This document shows positions 41,740-52,494 of a stretch of DNA of 64,000 nucleotides, piece by piece. The notes under the pieces are model-generated. The model ran no database searches. It saw only the letters and a program-made list of their open reading frames with translations, and was not told the DNA's origin. This stretch comes from Phymatolithon calcareum (Eukaryota; Rhodophyta; Florideophyceae; Hapalidiales). The DNA lies in NCBI GenBank assembly GCA_977006965.1, contig OZ345379.1:1178001-1242000 (forward strand). Reading direction: 5' to 3'. Within the stretch, counting starts at the first letter, position 1; each line of letters starts with the position of its first letter. The position numbers were made by a program, and so were the translations under genes.

Positions 41740-42387
41740 TCAACCCGGCATTCGAAAACACCATGCTAGTCCGCCCTCTCAGCCGCAACGCCGACACCTA
41801 CGCACCATCATTAATGGGCCAACACCCTCCGCACCCAAGTGCGCAAACGTCATGCAGCTTCTTCCTATCAAGCAAGACGTTCTAGGTTGGTCAATCCCTC
41901 TCAACCAAAACGCCGTCCATCAGGGAACAGTGTTAATCTACGCGCCTTTGGGACCTAACTCTTCTTCTACGCTCCAGAACGGCCTCGAGTGGTTTTCTTA
42001 GACGAAGATGCAGCGCACTTACTGCCATGCAGGAACTCGTTTCTTTATAACTGAAGTTATGGTAAAGCGCGAACCAAGATTGCAAGTTGACAAGCTGTGT
42101 ATACTGTTGTCTACTAAATGAGTCGATTTATCGAACACATATTCGATATCTATGATATCCAAGATATCGAGAAGGCTTACAGATCAGAAGTAGCATTCTG
42201 CAACGTTCATTGGTCTGCTCCCTATGAAAAATTGCATGTTCTACATGCAAAAATGATAAGTATTGTGTATGCTCAAAGCAACCAATCATGTCAAGCATAA
42301 TGTGTATACAAAATTCGATATGATCCTGGACGAAATATTTCCCGTAAACAACTGGTGACGACTTCGCTCCACCGCAAAACTCGTGCA

Positions 42388-43236
42388 ATGGCTCTGGATG
42401 CTAGCGCTGAGGAAGCGGCAGTCAGACCAGTTTTGTCTCCTGCGGGCGACATTACTCCCGAGGGACCGCTATCAGACCCTCTGGTTCCCATCCGCCTGGA
42501 ACTCGTGGTAGACGGCAAGCCCGTACAAGAGTCCTTCACATGGAACTCCCTTGAGAAGGACATAAAGCCCGAAACGTTTGCAGCAATACTCGCATCCGAC
42601 CTAGGACTTCCAGAATCAGCAAAGGATGAGATAGCAACGTCAATGCGAGAGCAAATAGCCGCGTTCGTACCGTCGAAACCGCGTCGACCAGAGTCAGGCG
42701 AGTCGCGTCAAATCGTCCGTCTCGATATGCGTCTCGGCCGCGTACTGATTCGCGACCAATTCGAATGGGATTTATCCGCACCTGAAAACTGCCCAGAATC
42801 ATTCGCGGCCCAGCTTTGCACTGAACTCGGGCTCGGTGCTGAGTTTGCACCCGCGGTCGCGCATGCCGTGCGTGAGCAACTGAATGAGATTGCTGAATTT
42901 GAGGACAAGCGTCCCCCGCGTCCGCCGATCGACGCTCGCGCGGCTTTTCGCCCTCCTGAAGATGTCGCAGACTGGGAACCTGTTGTGGAATGTCTTTCCG
43001 TGGAAGAACAGGAACGTCTGGAGCGCAAAGAGAAGCGTGAGGCACGCCTTATGCGTCGCAATCGAGGGAAGGCGGACATTTACGGCAGACCGTTGTCGAA
43101 GTTGCGCTATCATGACCCGCAAACTTCACGTCGGAGGTCGTCGGGCTCATTCTCCCTCATTGATGAGTCAGGCTCGGAGGTGGAGGCTGTTAAAGGCGGT
43201 GGACGAAGATCTGATTCGCGACGAAAGCGTCGGTGA
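42388..43236 (+). CDS. SNF5: SNF5/SMARCB1 subunit of SWI/SNF
   Basis: SNF5 (SMARCB1/INI1) is a core subunit of SWI/SNF remodellers that touches the acidic patch of the nucleosome. From 42388 the protein has 282 residues with the two tandem SNF5 repeats: LVPIRLELVVDGKPVQESFTWN..E...PETFAAILASDLGLP and IVRLDMRLGRVLIRDQFEWDLS..ENCPESFAAQLCTELGLGAEF. The spacing matches animal and plant homologs, and RLERKEKREARLMRRNRG is the counterpart of the post-repeat basic helix. The tail is Ser/Arg-rich. The N-terminal winged-helix domain of animal SMARCB1 is absent, as in plant BSH. An AUG at 42355 would add 11 residues. Single exon. A possible second SWI/SNF subunit (BCL7-like) is at 12843-13676. Confidence 0.95.
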   Translation: MALDASAEEAAVRPVLSPAGDITPEGPLSDPLVPIRLELVVDGKPVQESFTWNSLEKDIKPETFAAILASDLGLPESAKDEIATSMREQIAAFVPSKPRRPESGESRQIVRLDMRLGRVLIRDQFEWDLSAPENCPESFAAQLCTELGLGAEFAPAVAHAVREQLNEIAEFEDKRPPRPPIDARAAFRPPEDVADWEPVVECLSVEEQERLERKEKREARLMRRNRGKADIYGRPLSKLRYHDPQTSRRRSSGSFSLIDESGSEVEAVKGGGRRSDSRRKRR

Positions 43237-43623
43237 TCAACGGTTTAATATCTTTTTTCTAACTTCAGCGTATTGGACTTGCCAATGTAGTTGGTTGTAA
43301 ATGTAATGTTGCCGGCCTGCCTCTGTATTGTCCTGAACCATTGTGAAAATCCGAAGGAGAGCAGACACATGGCTCCTTGACTGGAATTCGTGACAATGGT
43401 GGGGAGGTGTAAAGTAGCCGGTGACGGTTGCTTGGAAATTACATTACATGCTAGTTGAAACACTAATTTATGCGCGCATCACGATTGAGGCTGTGAAAGA
43501 ACGGGAAAAAATAAGAAAAAGCCATGAGAATACGGAGGTACTGCGTATGTAGTACCCAGGTTAATTTACGTAACGATAAGCTACTCTCATGTAGTCTCTT
43601 ACACGAACCCAAACAGTCAGAAA
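43237..43623. other. Convergent 3' spacer
   Basis: Spacer between the 3' ends of SNF5 and TAF1. No feature seen. Confidence 0.4.
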
Positions 43624-46600
43624 TCACCCAGGGGGAGGGCGCGAAGATGATGGCTTCGACAGAGGAATTTTCACAGGAGGAAGTCTTCCTCCACTTAAAC
43701 TTGATTTTCCAAGGCTAGAACCTGAACCGTTGCCACGACCTGAGCTCAACGGCTGAAGCTCGCCTTCTGCTGGAGGTCTCTCATCAGCCGTTCTTGCAGA
43801 ACCATTGCGCCCGGTTTTTTGCTTCTTCCGCGTTCCGTTTCCATCCGCATCACCCGACTTTTTCGACGAAGATCCCTTCTTCCTCTTCTTCTTTTTCGGC
43901 TCTTGCGCCGGTGCCTTGATTTCGGCATTCTGCTGGGCGATTGCATCTTCTGCCGACTGGATGTCATCAGACTTGTCCGTTACCTGCTCAATGGCGACTT
44001 CTTGTAACAGCTCGGCATGCTGCACAACCCACTGAACATCTGATGAAGAGTTAAATGCCCGTGCATTTTCAACAATCTGATTCATGTCGTCAAGAAACGC
44101 CCGTGCAGACTGATACGTCATCTTCTTGCACTTTTCACGCATGCGACCAAGGTCCATTGGTTTCTTAACAATCTCTTTGTACTTGGGCACCTTCCTCACG
44201 TCCACCGGTTGAGTGAAATCAAGTGCTGTGCCGCTTGGTGTTGCCAGATTGCTTGCTGAAATACCGTCCGGAGGCCTCTCACCCGGGCGCAGCCGCGCAA
44301 TCTTCATAGGATTCATTGCAGCAACATAGCCCTCCGTCGAACGCACCGCCTTTTCAACTTTTTCCAAAATACTATTCAGTTGAATGGCTCCATTTCGCTT
44401 CTTCCGGGACGTCACACCCTTCGATGACTTTCTAGCTCGGAAATCATCCTCTTCGGCATACTGATTCTTCAACCTCTTCTGCGCCGCCTCTTCTTTTTCC
44501 TTTTTCATCTGCTTCGTGCTGATTCGAATTTTGCCGATATGCCCTTTTCCTTCCACCTTGCGAACACTGGACGATGCCTTCGTGATTTCATCGACCTCAT
44601 TACCAGCAGATTCTGGTTTCTTGGAGGACTTCTTACGGTCTGAGCTACTCGATGCCTTTTTCTTGACACCTGCTTTTCCTCCCTGTGACAGCTTGTGAAG
44701 CCCGATGGCAATTTTAACTTTGCGTTCTCCACCTGTCGCGCCACTCTCTCCTCCACCACTGCTCCCTCCTTTATCCGACTTTTTGTCACCGCCCTTCTGC
44801 TTTGCGCTGTCCTGCTTAGCTTCCTGCTTCGACAGCAATTGTTCAATCTCGTCGGGATCTGTGACATAGGTCACTACAGACCTTTTTACACCGTCAGGAC
44901 CGATTTCTTTCTTGGTCAATTTAAGGCGAGTCGGCCTTTTCGCCGTCACAACCTTCCTCTTCGAACCCACAGCAGGGGTTATCTCCTGTACGTGTTTAGC
45001 CGCGGGATCATTCTGCACGCTTCTGGCCGGGGTGTTAGGCTTCGGAGGCTTTGCCTTGCTGACTAACTTCGGACCACCTGCGACAGCCGAAGACTTAGCC
45101 AGCTTCTGGAGCTCTGCCTGGTCGTCTGCTTCCTGCTTGTTCCTCGGAGGCTTGGCAGCACTCAATGGAGGCGGTTTCTTAGAAAGTTTTGCCCGCTTGT
45201 TCGATGAGCCGCGATTATGAATGTTGGCTCTGCTGTGCTGGTTAGGCAGTGTTCTCTTCTTCCCAAAAGCATCATCGCTAGACATGGGTACCGAAGCGGC
45301 TTCATTAACTTCACCCGCATGCGTTCGTTCCAGTTCCGTGGGAAGTTTATCGACGATTCCCTTCTCCAGTGCGGCTCTTTGCATTTCAAGTGGAAGAACA
45401 ATGGCACCACTTGATCCTTGAGAATGTGGGGCACTGGACCCACCGCCGCTCCGCTGACTTTGCGCCCGATGCTTTGCTATCACATTTTTGATGATAGTAG
45501 GATAATCCATGGGTTCGGAGCCCTTGGATCTCTTCACCGTATACTCGCGCACAAGTTGCCGGCGCTCCTCAATATCGTCCGGAACTTTCCTTGGAAGAAT
45601 CCTAAAGTGGTTGCTGAGTACCTTTTGCAAGTCGCCGGCCGACAGCGACAATAGACGGTTCTCCATGACATCTCCACCTTCTCGAAGGTCGTTCACGATA
45701 CGGGCGAGCGAAAGAGTGAGGAGCATTTCCTTTTTCTGAACGCGCTGTGCGGCCATAATCGTTTGAGACCGATACCAAGGCGACTGGAGGAGCTGATTTT
45801 TGACGAACGAACCGACAGCTGGCCCTGCCTCCAGTCCCGTACGTTCCCCTGCCTGGATGATATTTCCCTGAGACGTTGGATGTGTAAATATACGGATTCC
45901 GTAGTTGATTAGAGTTTCCCAACCAGATTCCATTGCTTCAAATGCAGCCGTCTCTTCCGCCGTAACAGTCCTCAGCAGCTCTGACTCTCTCGCCGAGAAC
46001 CCTTTTGCAGGTTCCGCGATAAGCGTATACCGGCCGTTCTGATACCGAGCAAGCTCCTTCAGCATTTTAATGAGCGAAGTTTCAGGATATGTTCGCCTTC
46101 TTGAAAATTCTCTGAATATCGACTCCTTGTCCAGTGCAGGGACGGGGCGTGGTACATGCTCCGGGTATTCCTTCTTCTGTTGCTTCATAAACTCTCGAAT
46201 GAGATACAGTGAAACCCTGTCCTTGGCATATTTTTTGAACCTGTCCGTGTTGGGCGCCATGACCTCAACCTTGGGCTCCGTGACACCGAGTGAGACAACC
46301 GAGTCAATCTCGCGAACATGCATCTTACTTCCCCGACGTACAACCAGAAAGTCTGTCGTAGGGACTTCTGCACGGACGCAAGGAGCCGCAAATATATGTG
46401 ATTCCATAACTGAGAGCGACGGGCCATCGATCTCGATGTCGCCGGCGTGCAGTGGAGGCGGTTGCTCCGGGGCTAGGAACACAGTGTCTGCTTCGGGAGT
46501 ACCTGCGGCATTTTTCAGAGCTTGCGCGGCAGCAGCGGACGACTTTTTCCGCGAGTAGGTAAGAATTCTTGAAGCCGTCCCTGGCACTGGCATTATGCAA

Positions 46601-48921
46601 GGTTGCTTTTCCAAGGCATATTCGACAAGTGTAACTCGATAAGCGTCTTTGGAAGAGCAGAACAACTCGCTTCGCTTTTTCGGAATTTGCCCTGCAATCT
46701 GTGCACTGCCGCCTTTCGGCCGTCGTCGTCGGAACGGGAGTAGCTCTACTGGCTCTTCCGTGATAAAATCTTTAGGAATCTTCGGTCGATGCCATGACAA
46801 CAGTGACTCTTCACTCGGTACGCTTCGAGTAGTTTGGCACTTCACTGCTGGTGGTGCATTGTGGAGCCCTCGAAGAAGAGAGCGCCGATCAACTTTGAGC
46901 TGATTTGAAGTGCTGCCACTCGAATAGTAAATATCATTAGAAATGTTGAATGGGTCCGAAAGAGGCAAACGGGAGCTCTGAGGAGGCTTTGGCGCTGATG
47001 AGCGCGTTTGCACGTCTGGGTCTACCACAGACTTCTTGCCTTCTCCTGATGAGTCAGATAGTTGCTCAAATATCATGTTAGGGTCATTCATGTCCAAAAT
47101 TAGTTTAGAAAACCGCCCGGCAAGGTTTCTCGTCCCGGGTTCCACATCACTGCTTCCTGAGTCCCAAATCACGTCTTCTACCCAAGATCCGTCAACAAGG
47201 TTGCGATTCGGGCGGAGAACTTGACTGATGAAGTCGCTCGTAGGACGTTCCAGAATAGGTATCTGTGGCTCTGTGTGCTTTGTACCATTGCCATCCTTGC
47301 TTGCCTCGGCATTCTCTTCTTCATTAGCGGAAGGGAGGTCTTTAGCAAAGCTTACCTTCTTATCCTTCATCACAGAGTCCTGCTTGCCTTTGGAAGCAGC
47401 AGCAGAAGCCTTGCTCGGGCCTGCCGGGGGTTTGCTTGCGGGCGAGGCCTTGCCGGCCAACGGCTTGCTTTGGGGTATGCTCGGGATGTGTGGCTGCGAA
47501 TTACTTGAACGCAAAGGTTTGCTCAATGGGATAGCTGGCTGACTAGGGGCTGGTTTGTTGCGTCCTTGATGGCCATTTCCGGTCAACGGCTTGCTGAGAG
47601 GAACTTGAAATGCATTCGGAGCTGAGCGCAGTGGTGCTGGAGGAGGGGAAGGTTTCGGTGCATCTGCGGTTTGCACGTCCTCCCATTCGTCGTCATCAGA
47701 GTCGCTATCAAGTGGAGCAGAACTTTTCGCTCCCTCGTTTTGCCCAGAGTCCACCACCATAGCATCATCTTCTTCCTGCGAATCCTCACAATCCTCCTCA
47801 TCGTCTCCCCAGTTGATATCATCCTCCCACGCAATCTGCTGCACAGGAACATGAGCAGTCTCGGCAACTTTCGCCAATGGCAAGGGGTCAGAATTGGCGT
47901 CTAGCGGTTTCGAAGCCTCATCATCATCATCGCTAGCCTCAACCATCGCCCCAGCATCCAACATAATAGAATCAGTCTTGCTTGATATGCCGCCACGTGC
48001 TTCAGACGCAGCACGCTGTTCCGCTTCTGCCTGCGCGATAATGAGGCGGTCCTTCGCGAGAAAGTAGGATACAGGGTCCGATTTGGGCTCAGGGGGCGGG
48101 GTATCAAGAAGAACGGTGTCATCGTCTACGGTAGCAATGTTTGGACTGTCGTCAGCAACACGAACACCAAACGTGCGGGGCTTCGCCTTGCGCATGTCAA
48201 TTTTTTCCACAGGCTTTGTGAAGACTTTTGAAAATCGCAACGGCGGCAGTTCCGAGTCGTCCACATTCGCGATGCGCTGTGCAACTGCATCACGCCCTTT
48301 TCTCGCTTCCTCCATAAGCCGACGCTGCTCATCTTCGCGTGAGGCTTCGGCGGATTTCAAAAGTGCCGAGACACTAGGTGTGGCTGATACAGTGGGAGCT
48401 GACGGGGAGGAAGCGGCTGGCGCGCTCGGCGTGATGTCCACCTGCATTGGCGTTGGAATTACAGACTTGGGGGCAGGAGGGGCGTCATCGTCGCCATCTT
48501 CGTCATAGTTTTCATCATCATCTTCAACAGACTTTTTCGTAGCACTCTGTTCGAGAGCAATCTGCGCCATGCGAGCGCGCTGCGCCTCGTCATCAATTCC
48601 ATCATCGCGAAGCTCCTCTTCTTCATTGTAGTAGTCGACGCGGTTATCATTCGCCGAGGCGGGTGCTTCATCGTCATCATCATAATCATCATCGTCGTCG
48701 TCGCCCGCGGGGCCGCCACGACCGGGGAGAGCTTTGGTGATTTCCGCAAGATCTTGGTCGCGGTCAGTAACAGTGGGAGCAACATTGTCGATGGCGTCTT
48801 TTGCATCGTCGTCAAGGTAGTCCTCTTCAAGGCGACCGCGTCGGTCAATGTTGCCGAAGAGAAAACCAGTTCCCCCTCCTCCGCCGCCGCCGCCGCCAGA
48901 CGACTGGGCTACGGACGCCAT
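43624..48921 (-). CDS. TAF1: TFIID subunit TAF1
   Basis: TAF1 is the largest TFIID subunit, scaffolding the complex at core promoters. The 1765-residue single-exon frame opens with a Gly run and GFLFGNIDRRGRLEEDYLDDDAKDA, the TBP-binding TAND1-like segment. A long acidic disordered region with repeated SKPL elements follows (residues about 90-600). The conserved central domain (DUF3591, with winged helix) runs from HRPKIPKDF near 710 to about 1150 and includes FAAPCVRAEVPTTDFLVVR, FKKYAKDRVSLYLIREF, YPETSLIKMLKELARYQNGRY and GWETLINYGIRIFTHPTSQGNIIQAGE. A Lys/Ser/Gly-rich linker follows. Near the C terminus (about 1545-1650) is a single bromodomain with KEIVKKPMDLGRMREK and a downstream NARAFN; animals have two. 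No CCHC knuckle was seen. It is a convincing TAF1; kinase or acetyltransferase activity cannot be judged. Confidence 0.95.
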   Translation of the reverse strand: MASVAQSSGGGGGGGGGTGFLFGNIDRRGRLEEDYLDDDAKDAIDNVAPTVTDRDQDLAEITKALPGRGGPAGDDDDDDYDDDDEAPASANDNRVDYYNEEEELRDDGIDDEAQRARMAQIALEQSATKKSVEDDDENYDEDGDDDAPPAPKSVIPTPMQVDITPSAPAASSPSAPTVSATPSVSALLKSAEASREDEQRRLMEEARKGRDAVAQRIANVDDSELPPLRFSKVFTKPVEKIDMRKAKPRTFGVRVADDSPNIATVDDDTVLLDTPPPEPKSDPVSYFLAKDRLIIAQAEAEQRAASEARGGISSKTDSIMLDAGAMVEASDDDDEASKPLDANSDPLPLAKVAETAHVPVQQIAWEDDINWGDDEEDCEDSQEEDDAMVVDSGQNEGAKSSAPLDSDSDDDEWEDVQTADAPKPSPPPAPLRSAPNAFQVPLSKPLTGNGHQGRNKPAPSQPAIPLSKPLRSSNSQPHIPSIPQSKPLAGKASPASKPPAGPSKASAAASKGKQDSVMKDKKVSFAKDLPSANEEENAEASKDGNGTKHTEPQIPILERPTSDFISQVLRPNRNLVDGSWVEDVIWDSGSSDVEPGTRNLAGRFSKLILDMNDPNMIFEQLSDSSGEGKKSVVDPDVQTRSSAPKPPQSSRLPLSDPFNISNDIYYSSGSTSNQLKVDRRSLLRGLHNAPPAVKCQTTRSVPSEESLLSWHRPKIPKDFITEEPVELLPFRRRRPKGGSAQIAGQIPKKRSELFCSSKDAYRVTLVEYALEKQPCIMPVPGTASRILTYSRKKSSAAAAQALKNAAGTPEADTVFLAPEQPPPLHAGDIEIDGPSLSVMESHIFAAPCVRAEVPTTDFLVVRRGSKMHVREIDSVVSLGVTEPKVEVMAPNTDRFKKYAKDRVSLYLIREFMKQQKKEYPEHVPRPVPALDKESIFREFSRRRTYPETSLIKMLKELARYQNGRYTLIAEPAKGFSARESELLRTVTAEETAAFEAMESGWETLINYGIRIFTHPTSQGNIIQAGERTGLEAGPAVGSFVKNQLLQSPWYRSQTIMAAQRVQKKEMLLTLSLARIVNDLREGGDVMENRLLSLSAGDLQKVLSNHFRILPRKVPDDIEERRQLVREYTVKRSKGSEPMDYPTIIKNVIAKHRAQSQRSGGGSSAPHSQGSSGAIVLPLEMQRAALEKGIVDKLPTELERTHAGEVNEAASVPMSSDDAFGKKRTLPNQHSRANIHNRGSSNKRAKLSKKPPPLSAAKPPRNKQEADDQAELQKLAKSSAVAGGPKLVSKAKPPKPNTPARSVQNDPAAKHVQEITPAVGSKRKVVTAKRPTRLKLTKKEIGPDGVKRSVVTYVTDPDEIEQLLSKQEAKQDSAKQKGGDKKSDKGGSSGGGESGATGGERKVKIAIGLHKLSQGGKAGVKKKASSSSDRKKSSKKPESAGNEVDEITKASSSVRKVEGKGHIGKIRISTKQMKKEKEEAAQKRLKNQYAEEDDFRARKSSKGVTSRKKRNGAIQLNSILEKVEKAVRSTEGYVAAMNPMKIARLRPGERPPDGISASNLATPSGTALDFTQPVDVRKVPKYKEIVKKPMDLGRMREKCKKMTYQSARAFLDDMNQIVENARAFNSSSDVQWVVQHAELLQEVAIEQVTDKSDDIQSAEDAIAQQNAEIKAPAQEPKKKKRKKGSSSKKSGDADGNGTRKKQKTGRNGSARTADERPPAEGELQPLSSGRGNGSGSSLGKSSLSGGRLPPVKIPLSKPSSSRPPPG

Positions 48922-51394
48922 GGCGCAAAGACGTGTTCGTAGCGGATGCTAAGTGAACGAGAACAGAGGACTGAAGGTGGTGGGAGAATTGTGTCCTGCA
49001 GTCCGGGCGGCAAAGCGTGGAGAAGCCTGGGCGGTGGGATGAGGTTGGGAAAGCGCGACGGGTGTGACGCTTATAAGCTGTTTGGTCAGCGGGAACAGCG
49101 CGCCATGCGCATGGGGGGAACCGCGTTGCGGCGCGAGGCTGCACTTGCGTGGCAGCTGAAGGTTCAGCGAAGCAGCGGATTTACGCGAAAGATGTCGGTG
49201 GCGGCCAAATGCTATTGTAGGTTGCTGCTCGAAAATTGGTCGGACTCAAAAATTCCGGTGCGCATGACGGGTGCATGCGTGGCGGAACAGGGGCCCAAAA
49301 ATATTTTCAAATTTCATTCTCCCAGTGCATGGAACTTTTTTGGAAGCTCTGAATTTTGACCCGAAATATTCCCAACAACTATATTTTTGGGGCAACGATG
49401 CACAAAATGATCTATCTTTGGACTGTCTGCAGAGTGCCAAGCGCGAAAAGATCGGTATCATATCAGGATCCTCATCGGGAATTTAGTATTCCCGAAAATC
49501 TCAATGGCATGGCTACACCACAAGCTCTGCACTTGTCGCCCGTGCTCTTCGACATGTCCGTTTGCACAAATGAAGTGCCGGAAACAGCTTTGGCATATGG
49601 TTTCCCACGCTCTGCATTTCGAGGTGGATGCTCCAGGAAAAGTATTTTCTAGCCTTGAGAGTACAGTAACTGGACCGCTATCAAAGGGGTAAATGGCGTA
49701 AAACATATCTTAAGTGAAGAAAAAGCGCCTGCAATTTTCTTCAAGTAGAAGATGTATTACGCAATCAATATTATAATATAATATGTGCCCTGCACTGTGC
49801 GAAAGCTCCTGCATTTTTCTGTATGAAAGTGTATATATTCTCTTTTCTGCAGAATCATGCGTTTAATGGAATTCCGGGCTTATGTGTCGTTGAAGATTGG
49901 GCCGTAGCTGCTTCTTCGGCAGAGGTCGGCGCAAATCATAGCAACTGCCAGATACGATGGCTTCCCGGAATGACGTTGACCTGTTTTGTTCCTTTTGCTG
50001 TGTGTTATACAGCAATTACTGCTTTTTGTTCCTTCACTTGTAGTTATGAAGTCCAGTGATCTGACAAAGCATCTCATCCATCGTGGGTTGCGCTGCCTAA
50101 AATGTGTACCCTGATCCAATACTTCCAATCGCCACTGGTCGCTCTCCCGGAGTGCCGAGCCGCACTAGCTGTTTTGTCAGCATGACGTACTTTACAAGAA
50201 AATAGCAGTTTTTAGTCTAATGCCGAGCTGGTTCGACTCGTTTGAAGCCAAATTCAAGTTCTCTGTACAATTTCACATCAGAGGCCCACTATACATCAAG
50301 GCAATAGCAATAGCTCTGGCTAGTCTCTATTCTAGTGCGATTCTACTGCCAGTATGGAACTTGTAGCTGCGAGTGGTTTTAATATGTGGAGGTGCGGTAC
50401 AATAACATACAGTCTGAGATGGAATCCTACTGTCCTGGCGTCACGGGGAACTGTGTCGCGATGGAAGCCTACCCGTTTTGCTGCTCTGTCTGGTTCATTC
50501 ATGATAGAATGAATCTCCTCGAAAATTGGACCAGTTCCGAACTGCTGTACAAAGCCATGAACTTACACAGCTTCTCCCCATGCGCAAACTTGAGAAAGTA
50601 CTGTACTTGAATGTAAGATGTTAATCTAACCATTTACAAGTTGTTGTGATTTTAAGAAGCAAATGAGGCTGTCTGTGAGCACCCATGGGTAGACGAGGCC
50701 ACATTTGTTCACTGACTAGGTAAGGACCTAACTATCTGGTTTCTGTGACGCAACGTTCATCAGCTGCCGCTATGTAAACAATACGCACAAATGGAAATCA
50801 GACTGCCATGTAGAAAAACATCTGTAAACTTTTGAGATCGCCCGGTATGGTCCCAAATTGTAGTAATTCATGTTTCCACTTCTAAACTATTTCGAGCAGC
50901 GACGAAAAGGCCCCATCGACATCGCAAAGCTTTGTTGATGCATGTTATGTGGGAGAGCCACACTCTGGCTTTGTAGTGTTCTATTTTGAGAGCAAGCCTC
51001 CTTTGCCTACTGTTTCACTTGCATCGAGAGGGCTTGCGAAACCCCGCTCAAATTCTGACTTGGTTTCTGGTTTAACCAATGAACAGCTATCGAACTGGCG
51101 AAACCACACTTCAAAGGAGCATATCAGATCGGAGAACGATTCGCATATGGTGCGCTCAAAAGTGTAGAGGATGATTGCTTGTTACGTTTTTAACCTCCCT
51201 TGAAAAAGTTCGGCTCCTGATTAACCTCCAGAAAGAACTTGATTTCACATAAAATTATATATAATACATAATTTATTATATTATAATAATTATATGTGTT
51301 ATCAAGTTGAACGAATACAACAACAAAATAATTCTTGTAGTAGTTTGCTGATGTTTTCATTATCGATGCACATCGATATTCCTTCTAGCTGGAG
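48922..51394. other. Gene-free region of 2.5 kb
   Basis: It starts with the TAF1 promoter and 5' UTR. No gene was recognised: the many short frames lack motifs. A very AT-rich block at about 51240-51310 consists of TA-repeats. The phrase GCGCCTGCA.TTTTCTTC near 49718 recalls 21288 and may be a small dispersed fragment. The end should hold the FAD synthetase promoter. Confidence 0.4.
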
Positions 51395-52417
51395 TTGACG
51401 GCAATACCGAACTCCCGAACCTCCAAGATGAAAGGAGTATGCTTCTCAACAGGCATTAATCCAGTGCTGCGTCGCCACTCTCGCGGCTATTTTACCTTGA
51501 ATCGCAGAACTCTTGCGTGGCCTTGGATTAAGATCGAGACTGCCCCTCCTAAAAGAAATATTTCCCATACTCGACTGCGCTGGAGGAGCTCCGTTTCATC
51601 ACCCGCAGAACGTCAAGATTCCAGTGTTCAAAAGCCTGCCAAACAACCTCTTGTTCTTGTCGCTGGGAAGTTTGATTCCTTTCACCGTGGACACCGCGCT
51701 CTGGTCAAGACCGCCGCAACACATGGACACCCAACATTGCTCTCTTTCACCGGCATGGCCGAAGCCTTACGTTGGCCCCCGCGAGCACCAGTGGTAGCCC
51801 CAGTTGAGCGAACGCGCATTCTACGTGAATGGGGTTTTGAACTGTCCTGCTCCATTGGCTGGCGTCACTTACGTTTTGAAGACGTGCGAACTATGGCACC
51901 TGATGCATTCTTGGACTTTGTTCAGCAACAGCTGGGTGCCAGTGCTATCGTATGTGGTGCAGATTGGCGGTTTGGACACAAAGCCGAGGGCGACGTTCCC
52001 ATGTTACTTCGCCTGGCAGCTGAAAAAGACCTGAAAGCCTTTGTGGTCGATCCAGTGCTATATGATGGGGAACCGGTTTCTTCTACGCGGGTACGTGGTG
52101 CGCTTGCCGACGGGGATGTTGAGCTCGCGGCTGAGCTGATGGATAGGCCACACCGGCTTGTTGGATATGTCTCTTCGCTGACGAAGACCAGCGTGGTGTG
52201 CATGGAGTTTGTGAACCAAGTTCCTGGTGAAGGAATGTACTCTGCTCTTATCCGAGTTATAGGCGCTGCTCAGCCTGTGCGGTCTTTTGTGCGCGTCGAA
52301 TATCCTGACGCTGCCGATGGGAAATCAGGGCTGCCTGTGGTAACAATCTATGATGCCACTCAGATCTATTGTGAAGACTGTGAAGTTTACATTGACTTTT
52401 CAGAGAGAGTGAAATAA
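51395..52417 (+). CDS. Plastid-type FAD synthetase (RibF-like, nucleotidyltransferase domain only)
   Basis: The protein (340 residues) adenylates FMN to FAD, judged from the RibF nucleotidyltransferase domain. VLVAGKFDSFHRGHRALV near residues 88-105 holds the H-x-G-H ATP-binding motif. WGFELSCSIGWRHLRF..MAPDAFLDFVQQQLGASAIVCGADWRFGHKAEGD matches the FMN/ATP-binding core, and GEPVSSTRVRGALADGDVELAAELMDRPHRLVG closes the domain. The bacterial C-terminal riboflavin kinase domain is replaced by a divergent tail of about 90 residues, as in plant plastid RibF1/RibF2. The first 75 residues are rich in Ser, Arg and Thr and acid-poor, fitting a plastid transit peptide. M12 (51428) is an alternative start. 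Single exon. Its 3' end is 77 nt from that of IMP4. Confidence 0.9.
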   Translation: MTAIPNSRTSKMKGVCFSTGINPVLRRHSRGYFTLNRRTLAWPWIKIETAPPKRNISHTRLRWRSSVSSPAERQDSSVQKPAKQPLVLVAGKFDSFHRGHRALVKTAATHGHPTLLSFTGMAEALRWPPRAPVVAPVERTRILREWGFELSCSIGWRHLRFEDVRTMAPDAFLDFVQQQLGASAIVCGADWRFGHKAEGDVPMLLRLAAEKDLKAFVVDPVLYDGEPVSSTRVRGALADGDVELAAELMDRPHRLVGYVSSLTKTSVVCMEFVNQVPGEGMYSALIRVIGAAQPVRSFVRVEYPDAADGKSGLPVVTIYDATQIYCEDCEVYIDFSERVK

Positions 52418-52494
52418 TAGTATTGCAAGTTGCCGTTAAATGTCGCTAAGCTTACTTCACCACGATTTAATTTCAGACAGGGCTCAATAACCTG

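Larger units (their letters stand above)
41315..42387. other. Spacer with two strong foldbacks and a short direct repeat
   Basis: No gene recognised. It contains foldbacks at 41630-41659 and 41670-41739. A direct repeat of the form GTTGAC.AGCTGTGTATAC occurs near 41453 and 42088. A weak hairpin around AAATTGCATG-TTCTA-CATGCAAAAAT lies near 42228. The end should contain the SNF5 promoter. Confidence 0.5.

Noticed and set aside
50225-50245. Possible tRNA B box (GGTTCGACTC)
   Set aside because: No A box upstream at the right distance and no acceptor pairing.
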